Source: JAHEKD01 sp965215945 (GTDB lineage: Bacteria; Pseudomonadota; Gammaproteobacteria; Arenicellales; JAHEKD01). From it: a stretch of DNA of 64,000 nt. Below the pieces are notes generated by a model. That model did no database searches. It saw only the letters and a list, made by a program, of their open reading frames with translations, and was not told where the DNA came from. Both the position numbers and the translations under genes were made by a program. How positions within the stretch are numbered: the first letter of the stretch is position 1; every line of letters begins with the position of its first letter. Where the stretch lies: contig CBDCFC010000025.1 in the NCBI GenBank assembly GCA_965215945.1, forward strand, positions 233,842 through 297,841, written 5' to 3'. Of this stretch, positions 28,014 to 36,595 are shown one piece after another.

Positions 28014-28246
28014 CTTACTTTGTCCCTATTTTTATTTGGTTAAGGTTTTCGTTTTAGAACTGGCAGATTAGGGCGAGTTTTTGATTCATTGTCCTCAAGC
28101 TGCACTGTCAATCATTTTATAATTATTATTTAGTATTATTTTACTTTTAGCTAAAGAGTCTAGACAAGCACGAATAAAATTTCTGTGAAACAATTCACAC
28201 TGGCCTTGTCGAATAAAACTGCTCTGAGCTGGATGCAGTATTCCGA

Positions 28247-29986
28247 CTAGCTGTTTAAGTTTTTTTCAATGGCATCCAGAAAACCATACATATCGACAAT
28301 TTTTTCTGATTCAGGATTCGTGGTTTTGCCTTTAATATCCGGAGTAACGGTGCCCTGGTCAACCGTATCGATCAATGCGGTTTTTAAAGCGTTTGAATAA
28401 TCAACCAGTGGTTGGTTATCCTCTCGCTTGCCCAAAGTTTCCAGTGCATTAGCGACGGCATAGATTAAAGCCGATGAATTAAAGTGTGCCTGTTTGCCAT
28501 CGGACTCAAGATAACGTAAATAAAGATCATGCGCTGTGCCGTGCGGCGCCTCATAGAGCATGGTGCCATCTTTACTCTCGATAATCGAGCTGGCAGTGGC
28601 CAGACTGCCGCCCAGCGCCGCTGAAATATCGGAGAAAATATCGCCGTCCAGGTTCTGAGCTGGGTACAGGGCATTGCGCGGCGGATCGGTAATCATTTTT
28701 CTAAGTTGTTTAGACGGACGCATAATCATAAATGAGGGAGGTGGTGTAGCTGCTTTTGCAAGTTTTTGACGTACCTCATGAATTGCATAACTAAATACCT
28801 CATCGTATTCCATGTATTCACGCTTTAAACCGAAATAGACTTCTTTATTTTTGATGGAAGCATCGCGAAACACCTGGGTGATCCAGTCGGTGATTGCTTC
28901 CAGATCGTTAGACATAAACAGCAGCGGGTCGCCTTTTTTGACTTCACGTGCGTGTTTTTCTTCGCCGTCTACGATGATTTTTATGATTCCATCTTCTTCC
29001 ATCGGTGCGTTGTAGCTGCCATATTGATCACCGCCGCCGGCGCTCATGCGCGAAATAGAGACGTGATACTTGCGTGTGGGAATGCCGTATTTTTTTAATT
29101 CCTCGACCAGTTTGAATAACTTGCGACCGGTGTTGTTGTCGGGCACGCCCCACAACGCGCGCTCGGGAGGATTGGCAACAATCCGAGCGGCTTGGGCATC
29201 GATTAATCCATAATAGTATGAAAGTCCAGCTTGCTCGACTTTATCTTTATAGTCAGATTCATAAATATCTTCAATGGCTTTGCGCATGGTGCCGTCATAA
29301 CCAGCGATGACTGTATCTTTCAAGCCCAGATAAATATCCCGTTTTTCACTAATTGCGCGCTTAAAGAAATGATGGGCCCAAGCTTTGACTTCTTCAATGC
29401 TGTTAGTAGCCAGTAACCAAGGGTCGCCGCGCTTGATAAAGCGTCGATGAAGTTCTACCGGATCACCGCTGGGGCCCACAAACATGACTTTGGCTACACC
29501 GGTGGATTTGGATAACTGGTTAAAACTGTCCTTGATACCACCGCTTTCCATGGTATCGACTTCGATGTCACGACCTACCCAGCCCGGGCGCTTGACTTCA
29601 AGATTACGAAACTCAATATCCTCGCGGGTAATATTGCCACCGATACCTTTGCGGATGGCCCCGTTAGGCGATTTAGTGGCTAACCGATGTAAATCATCTT
29701 CCTTAATTGACGGATGTTTGGCTAGTAGCTCGTCTAATTGTTCACGATTTACAGTCATTCCCGCATTTTTGATGCCAACACCATGTTCTTTCAAAGCATC
29801 TATTGCATTCAGAACGGCCTGGCCGTTGGTAAGTAGACGATTTTCAGCCGTTAGATCAATTTCGACTAAATTAATATCAAGCCGATTGGTAATGAATTGC
29901 TCAATGATTCGTGTAAACGCGATTTGCGCCATTTCATCACCGTGCAGAATGACTAACGGTTTTTCAACTGCAATCTTTTCGCCCAT
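28247..29986 (-). CDS. isocitrate dehydrogenase (NADP+)-like protein with an internal domain duplication
   Basis: A 579-residue member of the isocitrate/isopropylmalate dehydrogenase family. The N-terminus follows the eukaryotic-type NADP-IDH (HGDEMAQIAFTRI; KSPNGAIRKGIGGNITRE at about 105-122 with substrate Arg residues; LKDTVIAGYDG with K223). NLDGDIFSDI (446-454) and YEAPHGTAHD (478-487) are metal and coenzyme sites. Usual length is 400-430. The excess is a second copy of the middle region: about 139-286 and 306-449 align (GDPWLL/GDPLLF, GLK, NPPERAL/DPPRNAL). Start 29986 has GGAG 6 bases upstream; a longer frame to 30040 is less likely. Confidence 0.8.
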   Translation of the reverse strand: MGEKIAVEKPLVILHGDEMAQIAFTRIIEQFITNRLDINLVEIDLTAENRLLTNGQAVLNAIDALKEHGVGIKNAGMTVNREQLDELLAKHPSIKEDDLHRLATKSPNGAIRKGIGGNITREDIEFRNLEVKRPGWVGRDIEVDTMESGGIKDSFNQLSKSTGVAKVMFVGPSGDPVELHRRFIKRGDPWLLATNSIEEVKAWAHHFFKRAISEKRDIYLGLKDTVIAGYDGTMRKAIEDIYESDYKDKVEQAGLSYYYGLIDAQAARIVANPPERALWGVPDNNTGRKLFKLVEELKKYGIPTRKYHVSISRMSAGGGDQYGSYNAPMEEDGIIKIIVDGEEKHAREVKKGDPLLFMSNDLEAITDWITQVFRDASIKNKEVYFGLKREYMEYDEVFSYAIHEVRQKLAKAATPPPSFMIMRPSKQLRKMITDPPRNALYPAQNLDGDIFSDISAALGGSLATASSIIESKDGTMLYEAPHGTAHDLYLRYLESDGKQAHFNSSALIYAVANALETLGKREDNQPLVDYSNALKTALIDTVDQGTVTPDIKGKTTNPESEKIVDMYGFLDAIEKNLNS

Positions 29987-30131
29987 GAATTCTCCGCGAA
30001 TGTTATGTGAATATCTTGGGGCTAGTTTAGTGGAAAACACCCCGGAATTAAAACAGGGCTGTAGTTTTTGCTTAATCGATTCGTTGGATAATAGTATGCT
30101 CTTAGTTATCCATCTGCATTATAGTTTTTAA

Positions 30132-30557
30132 ATGTATAAAATATTGTTAATAGTAGTGAGTAATTTTTTCATTAGCGTTCAGGCAGGGCCAATAATTTCG
30201 ATTCCGCCAGGTCAGTATCAAATGATCAGTAAAACATTATTACCGCATCTTGAAGAAAATTTAAGCAATACGATTAAAAAAGAAATTCGTTGTTTGGGTC
30301 ACGTGGAAATAAACACACTGTTTCCAATTCTAGAGCACTCGTCATTCAATCAGTGTGACTTGTTCCAGTTAAAAACCGAGATGAATTCTTATGAGCTACG
30401 ATGTGAAAATACGGGTGCAGCTTCTGGCAATGCTGTTATGCTGATTGATGAGAACCAATTTTTGGCACGGCTGAATATAAAAATGGGTGCAAAAAATATG
30501 ACGATGACTCAAAGGGTTGAGGCTAAAAAATTATCAGACTGCGATTCCAACAGTTAA
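30132..30557 (+). CDS. exported protein, DUF3617-like
   Basis: A 141-residue protein with a signal peptide (cleaved near QAG-PII). The mature part starts PPGQYQM and contains three spaced cysteines (C57, C74, C89 approximately) and a final C, the spacing seen in small periplasmic DUF3617-type proteins. No enzymatic motif is visible. Starts 145 bp from the divergent isocitrate dehydrogenase gene. Confidence 0.5.
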   Translation: MYKILLIVVSNFFISVQAGPIISIPPGQYQMISKTLLPHLEENLSNTIKKEIRCLGHVEINTLFPILEHSSFNQCDLFQLKTEMNSYELRCENTGAASGNAVMLIDENQFLARLNIKMGAKNMTMTQRVEAKKLSDCDSNS

Positions 30558-30979
30558 GTATATGAAGTCAGTGCTGTCCCATTAAAGTCATGAGATTAAA
30601 GTGTAAGCTCCTGTAAATCAAAGGATAAACAGAGAAATACCAGAATGAGACATGCATCAGAGAAATCCCAGCATCATTCCGGAACCGCCACAGGTGGTAT
30701 CCGGACGAAGTGCCCTTTGGGTGATCCAGGGGCATTTATTTGAAAACAAATATATCAGAGATCAATGACCTGATTCAAGCGCACGCCGTAACGGGCTTGT
30801 GTCGGGACAATCAGGTTTTTGCAATCCCGGCCCTGTCAGGCCAACGATACATTTCATTGCCTGTTTTAACTTTCATCTTGAACAAGATGGTACTGACTGA
30901 AAGAATTGATGACAGAGATGCCGCTGGATGCCGGATCGAGTCCGGCATGACGAAATAATGTTAACAGGACAGCACTGAT
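30558..30979. repeat. 422-bp gap with two palindromic repeats
   Basis: A unit near 30673-30705 (CATTCCGGAACC...GGTATCCGGA) and one near 30924-30954 (GATGCCGGATCGAGTCCGGCATGACG) match the repeat types of other gaps. A 72-codon frame between them is made largely of repeat sequence and was not accepted as a gene. Confidence 0.6.
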
Positions 30980-31483
30980 ATGAAGTATAAACTCAAACAA
31001 GGTACAGCAAAAAAACTACGCGAACAGTATTACTTGATTATGTTGTTTTGGGTGGTTATCTGGATGTTGATGGCTGCCTTATTTTATGCCGATGAAAATA
31101 GACAGACATTTTTAATCTACTTGGCTGGATCGGTTCTGTTAATACCGTTTTTGTATATAAGGAAAATAAAACCATACCTCAACAATTTGACCGACAATGT
31201 TAGTAACGCGTACCTGGAGTTTGTTGATAATAAAATTATCTTTAATCACTTTGAGAATTTAAAAAAATTCGGCCAGGAGAAAATCGAATTCGATATTGCA
31301 GATATAGTTAACCTTAAAAAAGCATTTCGAAAAGATGATTCTGTCAACAAGGTGACGCTGACTCTTAAAAACAAATCAAAAATCACGCTCGAAGATTTTG
31401 AAAATATGACAGATTTGCTGGAAGCAATTTTTTCAAAATCAGAAGTGATTCATGGTCAAGCGACAGGTTCTAATTCGGAATAA
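30980..31483 (+). CDS. membrane protein with a PH-like C-terminal domain, function unknown
   Basis: A 167-residue protein with two membrane segments (about 17-38 and 44-61) followed by a soluble domain of about 95 residues whose alternating strands (NAYLEFVDNKIIF, KVTLTLKNKSKITL) and final helix (NMTDLLEAIF) resemble bacterial PH-like domains. No partner is evident. Confidence 0.55.
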   Translation: MKYKLKQGTAKKLREQYYLIMLFWVVIWMLMAALFYADENRQTFLIYLAGSVLLIPFLYIRKIKPYLNNLTDNVSNAYLEFVDNKIIFNHFENLKKFGQEKIEFDIADIVNLKKAFRKDDSVNKVTLTLKNKSKITLEDFENMTDLLEAIFSKSEVIHGQATGSNSE

Positions 31484-31879
31484 ACCTGTTATTTATCTGA
31501 AGCAAAAATTTATTTTCCGATCCTGATGGTAATGGTTTAGAGATGTATTGTAATACCCGTGCAGAATACTCAACTAAAAATTGGAACGGTATTGACAAAA
31601 ACCTAACTGAGGAAATTTTGTTAGCCACGCTAAATTAATTCTCGAATTAACTATCTTTAAATGCCTGATTTTCGACTAAAATAAAAATAATGAATCCAGA
31701 ATAATTTATTAATAACAATAACTTAAATTCAATATTTAATTTTATTTCTAGACAAAGTGACAATTGTTCACAAAGTCTTCCCATAAAAAACTTAAAATTC
31801 GCCGCTGGTTTATATCAAGCAATAACGCTTAAACCCCTAGGTTCTAAATACCCTAAGACTCAAATTGGAGATCGTAATA
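31484..31879. other. 396-bp AT-rich gap upstream of the repetitive lipoprotein
   Basis: No coding frame was supported. A near-symmetrical GTGACAATTGTTCAC (31757-31771) lies about 110 bp before the lipoprotein ATG; it resembles a CRP half-site pair but with a 7-base spacer instead of 6. The gap presumably contains the promoter for the next gene. Confidence 0.35.
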
Positions 31880-33358
31880 ATGCACAAAAATATTCTTGAA
31901 ACTAAGCTGCTATTGGCTCTTTTAATTGCCACAGCATTACTTTCTGGATGTTCGACTTTTTCGAAGGTTCAAGAAGAGGAACTGCAAGACGAAAATGCTA
32001 CTTTAGCACAAGCAACGACAGAAGCAGCCGCAGCCTCAACTGAAACGGCATCAATTGATTCCTCCTTGTTTCCACCGAACCCTCAACCAGGTCATTGCTA
32101 TGCGCGTGTTTTAATTCCAGCTCAATATGAAACTGTAACTGAGGAAGTTGTTGTTCAGGAAGCAAGTGAAGAGATTGAAGTTATTCCAGCTGAATATGAT
32201 TGGGTGGAAGAAACCGTTTTAGTAAAAGAAGAATCTGTCACGCTCGAAACTGTTCCGGCCGAATACGAGCAAGTTACTGAAGAAGTCCTGATCAAACCTG
32301 AAACTGTAAAACTCATTCCTGTTCCGGCTGAATATGAAGAAGTTATGGAAGAAGTAATGGTTAAACCTGAAACCGTAAAACTGGTCGAAGTTCCAGCTGA
32401 ATATGAAACTGTAACTGAAGAAGTGTTGGTCAAACCTGAAACCGTAAAACTGATTGCAGTTCCGGCCGAATATGAAGAAGTTATGGAAGAAGTAATGGTT
32501 AAACCTGAAACCGTAAAATTAGTTGAAGTTCCCGCACAATACGAAACTATTACCGAAGAAGTGCTAGATAAGCCAGCTCATACTGTGTGGAAAAGCGGTT
32601 CCGGCTTAATTGATAATGCTTTGCAAACTCGTACAAATGAAAGCACTGGTGAAATCATGTGCTTAGTCGAGGTGCCGGCCACTTACAAAATGGTTACTAA
32701 AAAGGTTCTAGTTGCTGCAGCTACCACTCGAGAAGAAGTAATTCCAGCAGAGTACAACACAGTGACAAAAACTGTTGTAAAAACACCAGCGACAACCCGT
32801 GAGGAAATTATTCCTGCTGAATACGGAAGTGTGACAAAAACTGTTGTAAAAACACCAGCAACAACCCGTGAAGAGATTATTCCGGCCGAATACAAAACGG
32901 TGACGAAAACTGTTGTAAAAACACCAGCGACAACTCGTGAGGAAATTATTCCTGCTGAATACGGAACCGTAACCAAAACTGTGGTCAAAACCCCGGCAAC
33001 GACTCGCGAAGTTACCGTTCCAGCAGAGTACGCAACTGTCCGCAAACAAGTTGAAGTTTCTCCAGCCAAGGAGAACAAGACAATTATTCCTGCGGAAGTG
33101 GCAACTGTCGAGAAACGTAATAAAGTTTCTGAAGAATCGTTGTTATGGCGTGAAGTTCTGTGTGATGTAAATATGACGCCAGCACTAGTTTCTGACTTAC
33201 AGGAAAAACTACAGGGTGTTGGTTATTACAATGGCCCTGTTGATGGTATCTACGGTCCAATGACACAGCGTGCGGTTAACAGTTATGCTTCGTCTCAAGG
33301 TCTGCCAACGGGAACCAACTATGTTTCAATGGATACAGCAGAGGCTTTGGGTTTGTAA
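31880..33358 (+). CDS. repetitive lipoprotein with C-terminal peptidoglycan-binding domain
   Basis: A 492-residue outer-membrane lipoprotein (lipobox LLSGC, Cys 24). The middle is two arrays of units of about 21 residues built on (V/I)PAEY-x-x-V. The first array is acidic (units such as VPAEYEEVMEEVMVKPETVKL, here split as VPAEYEEVMEE and VMVKPETVKL); the second is basic (IPAEYGTVTKTVVKTPATTRE). A non-repeat spacer with a Cys separates them. The last 65 residues are a peptidoglycan-binding type 1 domain (LQEKLQGVGYYNGPVDGIYG). The frame opens at a TTG at 31865, but the ATG at 31880 has TTGGAG upstream. A terminator follows at 33384. It may tether the outer membrane to the wall. Confidence 0.82.
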   Translation: MHKNILETKLLLALLIATALLSGCSTFSKVQEEELQDENATLAQATTEAAAASTETASIDSSLFPPNPQPGHCYARVLIPAQYETVTEEVVVQEASEEIEVIPAEYDWVEETVLVKEESVTLETVPAEYEQVTEEVLIKPETVKLIPVPAEYEEVMEEVMVKPETVKLVEVPAEYETVTEEVLVKPETVKLIAVPAEYEEVMEEVMVKPETVKLVEVPAQYETITEEVLDKPAHTVWKSGSGLIDNALQTRTNESTGEIMCLVEVPATYKMVTKKVLVAAATTREEVIPAEYNTVTKTVVKTPATTREEIIPAEYGSVTKTVVKTPATTREEIIPAEYKTVTKTVVKTPATTREEIIPAEYGTVTKTVVKTPATTREVTVPAEYATVRKQVEVSPAKENKTIIPAEVATVEKRNKVSEESLLWREVLCDVNMTPALVSDLQEKLQGVGYYNGPVDGIYGPMTQRAVNSYASSQGLPTGTNYVSMDTAEALGL

Positions 33359-33383
33359 TACAAACTTTCCAAGCATTTTTAAA

Positions 33384-33405
33384 GGCGGCTTTCAGCCGCC
33401 TTTTT
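33384..33405 (+). terminator. rho-independent terminator after the repetitive lipoprotein
   Basis: GGCGGCT (33384-33390), a 3-base loop, AGCCGCC (33394-33400) and TTTTT. Confidence 0.9.
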
Positions 33406-33470
33406 GTTTGGTTTACTATTCATTGTTAAAGTAGAATTCGAAATTTAAGAAACTCGGAATAAAAATCATT

Positions 33471-33998
33471 ATGAAAGTATTAGCATTTGCTGCCAGCAGC
33501 AGCACACAATCGATTAATAAAAAACTGGTTACATATGCATGCAGCCTGTTAGAAAACGCCGAAGTGGAAATTCTAGATTTAAACGATTTTGAGATGCCGC
33601 TATTCAGTGTTGATTGGGAAAAAGAAATTGGCCATCATGAATTGGCCAAAGCTTTTCTGGATAAAATTGCGAACGGCGATGCGGTGATGATTTCGTTTGC
33701 TGAACATAATGGTTCTTATTCTGCCGCTTATAAAAATCTTTTTGACTGGTGTTCTCGAATTAATCCTAAAGTGTATCAGGGCAAGCCTATGGTTTTGCTC
33801 TCAACATCTCCCGGACCGAGAGGGGCAGGCAATGTTTTGGCTTTAGCGACCAATTCAATGAAGTTTTTTGACGGCGATGTGAAAGCAACATTTTCCATGC
33901 CCAGCTTTAACGAAAATTTCAATGTTGAAAAGGGAATAGTCTGTAACAATGAACTGGACTTAAAGTTACGCGAAGTTGTAGCTAATTTGACCAGTTAA
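33471..33998 (+). CDS. NADPH-dependent FMN reductase family protein
   Basis: A 175-residue flavodoxin-fold protein. MKVLAFAASSSTQSINKKL is the N-terminal strand and phosphate-binding loop of the family, followed by DFEMPLFSVD and MISFAEHNGSYSAAYKNLFDW, the flavin-contact segment, and STSPGPRGAGNVL. It would reduce FMN or a quinone with NAD(P)H in the cytoplasm. The 3' end overlaps a remnant isomerase gene on the other strand. Confidence 0.9.
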   Translation: MKVLAFAASSSTQSINKKLVTYACSLLENAEVEILDLNDFEMPLFSVDWEKEIGHHELAKAFLDKIANGDAVMISFAEHNGSYSAAYKNLFDWCSRINPKVYQGKPMVLLSTSPGPRGAGNVLALATNSMKFFDGDVKATFSMPSFNENFNVEKGIVCNNELDLKLREVVANLTS

Positions 33999-34262
33999 TA
34001 CCCAAGCGCCAAATAAGCTGGTCAAATCGGTCCTGACCATAAAACGCTTCATTATTGTAGACATAGCAGGGTACTCCCCAATGGCCTGCTTTGATCATTT
34101 TTTCATGATTGGTGGCAAAAATGTCGTTATACAAGTGCTTGTTGTTTTCCATCTGTTCAATGAGCTTAATATAATCAATACCCGCTCGTTCAACTGCCCG
34201 TTCAAGATGCTTATCCGTGTACCAGTTTTTAGTCTTCCCATTCCAGATTAAACGCGTGACCT
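33982..34262 (-). pseudogene. C-terminal fragment of a DsbA-family / 2-hydroxychromene-2-carboxylate isomerase-like gene
   Basis: The reverse strand is open and reads RLIWNGKTKNWYTDKHLERA, then AGIDYIKLIEQM, and AGHWGVPCYVYNNEAFYGQD with FDQLIWRLG near the stop at 33984. These are the helical insert and the cis-proline C-terminal part (GHWGVP) of the kappa-GST/HCCA isomerase family. The catalytic N-terminal half is absent; the sequence runs directly into a plus-strand peptidase fragment. A deletion or rearrangement junction therefore lies near 34265. Confidence 0.65.
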
Positions 34263-34264
34263 GG

Positions 34265-35086
34265 TTTAAGAATTCCCAGCCTGAACCCAGTCCGTTTGCA
34301 GCTCATGTGCTTGAAAAACAAGGTGTCACCATTGTTGACGGTCAGGCAGCGGTTTACGAAGCACGATCAATCAAAAGCCAAGACGAAATTACAGCAATGA
34401 AAATCGCCATGGCCGCCTGTGACGATGGCTTTAAACGCATGCGTGAGCAACTCAAATCCGGTATGACCGAGGTCGAATTATGGGCGTTATTGCATCAGGC
34501 CAATATCGAGTGGGAAGGCGAATGGATTAATGCCCGTTTGTTAGCGTCAGGTCCGCGTACCAACCCCTGGAGCCAGGAGGCCTCCTTGCGGGTGATCGAA
34601 CCGGGCGATATTGTGGGTTGCGACAGTGACTTGATTGGACCTTACGGCTACGCCGCTGATATTTCTAGAACCTGGGTGGCCGACGGCAGGCCCACCGATC
34701 GGCACCGAAAACTGTATTCGCTATCCTATGAGCATGTTCAGGCGAATATCGAAATGTGTAAACCAGGTGTGACTTTTTTTGAATTAATGGAGCGCAACTA
34801 TAAACTTCCCAAAGGTTTGAGTGAGTAAATGTTTACCTCTTATGCCCACGGTATAGGACTTGGGAATGAATGGCCGATTATCAAATATGCTGACAAAGCC
34901 GATTTGCATGGCGGCTACGGCGGCGGTTACGACGGTGTATTGCAATCGGGCATGACGCTGTGTATCGAAAGCTATGTGGGCGAAGTCGGTGGCCCAGACG
35001 GAATAAAACTAGAAGAACAAATACTTATCACCGAAAATGGACCAGAGTCACTCTCTCAATCCGAGTTTGAAGAAGATTGGTTCTGA
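34265..35086 (+). pseudogene. M24 family DddP-like protein, truncated at the N-terminus and interrupted by TAA
   Basis: Two collinear in-frame segments separated by TAA at 34826-34828. The first contains GEWINARLLASGPRTNPWSQE and CDSDLIGPYGYAADISRTW (three metal-binding Asp); the second, YAHGIGLGNEWP (metal His) and CIESYVGEVGG ... IKLEEQIL (two metal Glu). These motifs match the DddP clade of M24 proteins, which cleave DMSP, more closely than Xaa-Pro peptidases. From memory of DddP structures, the catalytic Asp after the metal His is Asn here (GLGN instead of GLCD) and a preceding Tyr is Phe. About 200 N-terminal residues are missing. Not functional as DddP. Confidence 0.7.
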
Positions 35087-35296
35087 TAACCTTCGTAGCC
35101 GGGTCTGACAGACAGCTTTTTGCCCAAACTTGTTTATGGACAAAATAACTCGGCGGTCCAATCGGTTAAGTCGCGTTGCTTACTGCATCTGCTTGACGAA
35201 CTGGCAACAAAACCACAAGCAATACCACCCAAACGGATTTTTGAAAATATTTCATAAGACACCCCTGTGAAACATTCAAGCAAACGGGTCAATTTA

Positions 35297-35725
35297 TTAT
35301 TCGTTATTATTGTGCAGAAAATCTTCCTTACATTTCCGCTGTGTCTCCTCATCCATCAAAAACGTTAACTGCAACCAGATTATATCATAACGTAATGGAG
35401 TGGACTCTGTGCTCAAAACTCGTTCATAATGTGTTGGCTGAGATTGTTTATCTTCTATTAAAATTCGCCCACCATTCACAGAACTTTTTGATTTCATTGT
35501 GAGGTCGTCGCAAATTGAATCAATCTCAGTGATGATGTCTGGAAGTGTGCTGCTCCTTAATTCGATGACAGTGCTGACATCACTATGGCCTCCCAGCTTT
35601 GTGTAAGAATTCCACCAAACTGTCTTACCAGCGCAATAACCGAGTTTGTTAAGTATATTACGAAACAACTCGGTCGCTTTATCTTGGAATTCTTGATTGA
35701 GTATTAACCTAAAAGTTAGATACAT
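35297..35725 (-). CDS. hypothetical protein
   Basis: A 142-residue soluble protein without signal peptide. Segments YTKLGGHSDVSTVIELRSSTL and TPLRYDIIWLQLTFLMDEET have amphipathic alternation and natural composition. No family recognised and the ribosome site is weak. It lies in a stretch of decayed genes, so it could itself be a remnant. Confidence 0.45.
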   Translation of the reverse strand: MYLTFRLILNQEFQDKATELFRNILNKLGYCAGKTVWWNSYTKLGGHSDVSTVIELRSSTLPDIITEIDSICDDLTMKSKSSVNGGRILIEDKQSQPTHYERVLSTESTPLRYDIIWLQLTFLMDEETQRKCKEDFLHNNNE

Positions 35726-35799
35726 ATCGGTTTAGACTTTATAAAGATCATAATGTTTGATATAGTAGTACGAAGCACTTAATTGACGGGGTTTGTGTT

Positions 35800-36388
35800 A
35801 TGGTGGTCATTTCAATTTTACGGGATTTGAAGTATAGATCGTCTAGTTTCTTATTCGCGGTATTTTTACAGTTTTTCATTATCATTGGAATAATAAAACC
35901 GGTTTGAGCAACTGATTTTGTAATCGTAAGAGATGAGGCAAGCGCATTATCCTATGCGCAAGCATGTTGCCCGGATGCATCAAACTTAAGGTCAAGACGA
36001 TCTGATGGTAATTGGGATGTTAGTTGTGTTGGTCCAGAGTATGTGTGGTGGAAGTCTTGATGAGGCTAATCGTAGATTGGGAATATTCAATTCGAATAAT
36101 AGTAATTCTACTCAACAAAGAACAGGGGGCACCTCATCTTCGGGCGGAACTAGATTTTCCAACCCTCGTCTATCAAGCGGAAGACGACTTGATATATGTC
36201 TCACTTGGGGATCAAGTTGTGGAGAACCAGCAGCCTTAGAATTCTGTAGAATAAACGGATTTAGTTCTGTTGTTGACTGGAATAGTGATGGAAACATTGG
36301 CACACATGATCCAACAGAAGTAATTACTTCAAGACAGGTTTGTAACCGAAGTTTTTGTGGTGGTTTTAGCTATATCGTCTGTAATTAA
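35800..36388 (+). pseudogene. secreted Cys-rich protein gene with an in-frame TGA and a -1 frameshift
   Basis: From the ATG at 35800 the frame gives a signal-like hydrophobic N-terminus (SSFLFAVFLQFFIIIGIIK), stops at TGA (35905-35907), continues open in the same frame as ATDFVIVRDEASALSYAQAC, with CPDASNL and NWDVSCVGPEYVWWKS, and stops at 36058. Adding one base near 36056 joins it to the open frame ending at 36388: LDEANRRLG, a Ser/Asn/Gly linker, then RLDICLTWGSSCGEPAALEF and five further Cys. The separate frame at 36005-36388 has no signal of its own. Function unknown; disulphide-rich exported domain. Confidence 0.55.
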
Positions 36389-36595
36389 GATTTACTGAGA
36401 TGAATTCTTACTGTCTTTCTGGATGTGTCGACGCCCACCAAATTTAGTTAATTATCGTTTTTACAATATTTGCTTTTCGCAGTAAATAAAAAAGCGATAA
36501 TTATCTAAATGGCATCATCGAGTATAAATGTGCGTTGTCAGGCTTCATCTCAACTGACAACTTTAGATGTCAAACGCAATCCAAGCTTTTATAAA

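Noticed and set aside
29484..30131. 215-codon frame antisense to the isocitrate dehydrogenase
   Set aside because: It overlaps a strongly conserved coding region and has antisense-type composition.
30740..30958. 72-codon frame in the gap before the PH-like membrane protein
   Set aside because: Much of it is palindromic repeat sequence (GCRIESGMTK end) and it has no ribosome site.
32155..33078. Long antisense frames opposite the repetitive lipoprotein
   Set aside because: They mirror the tandem repeats on the opposite strand (YSAGI-type repeats) and have no start signals.
35905..35907. TGA in the Cys-rich gene as a selenocysteine codon
   Set aside because: It falls at the end of a signal-like segment, where selenocysteine would make no sense, and a frameshift follows in the same gene; decay is simpler.
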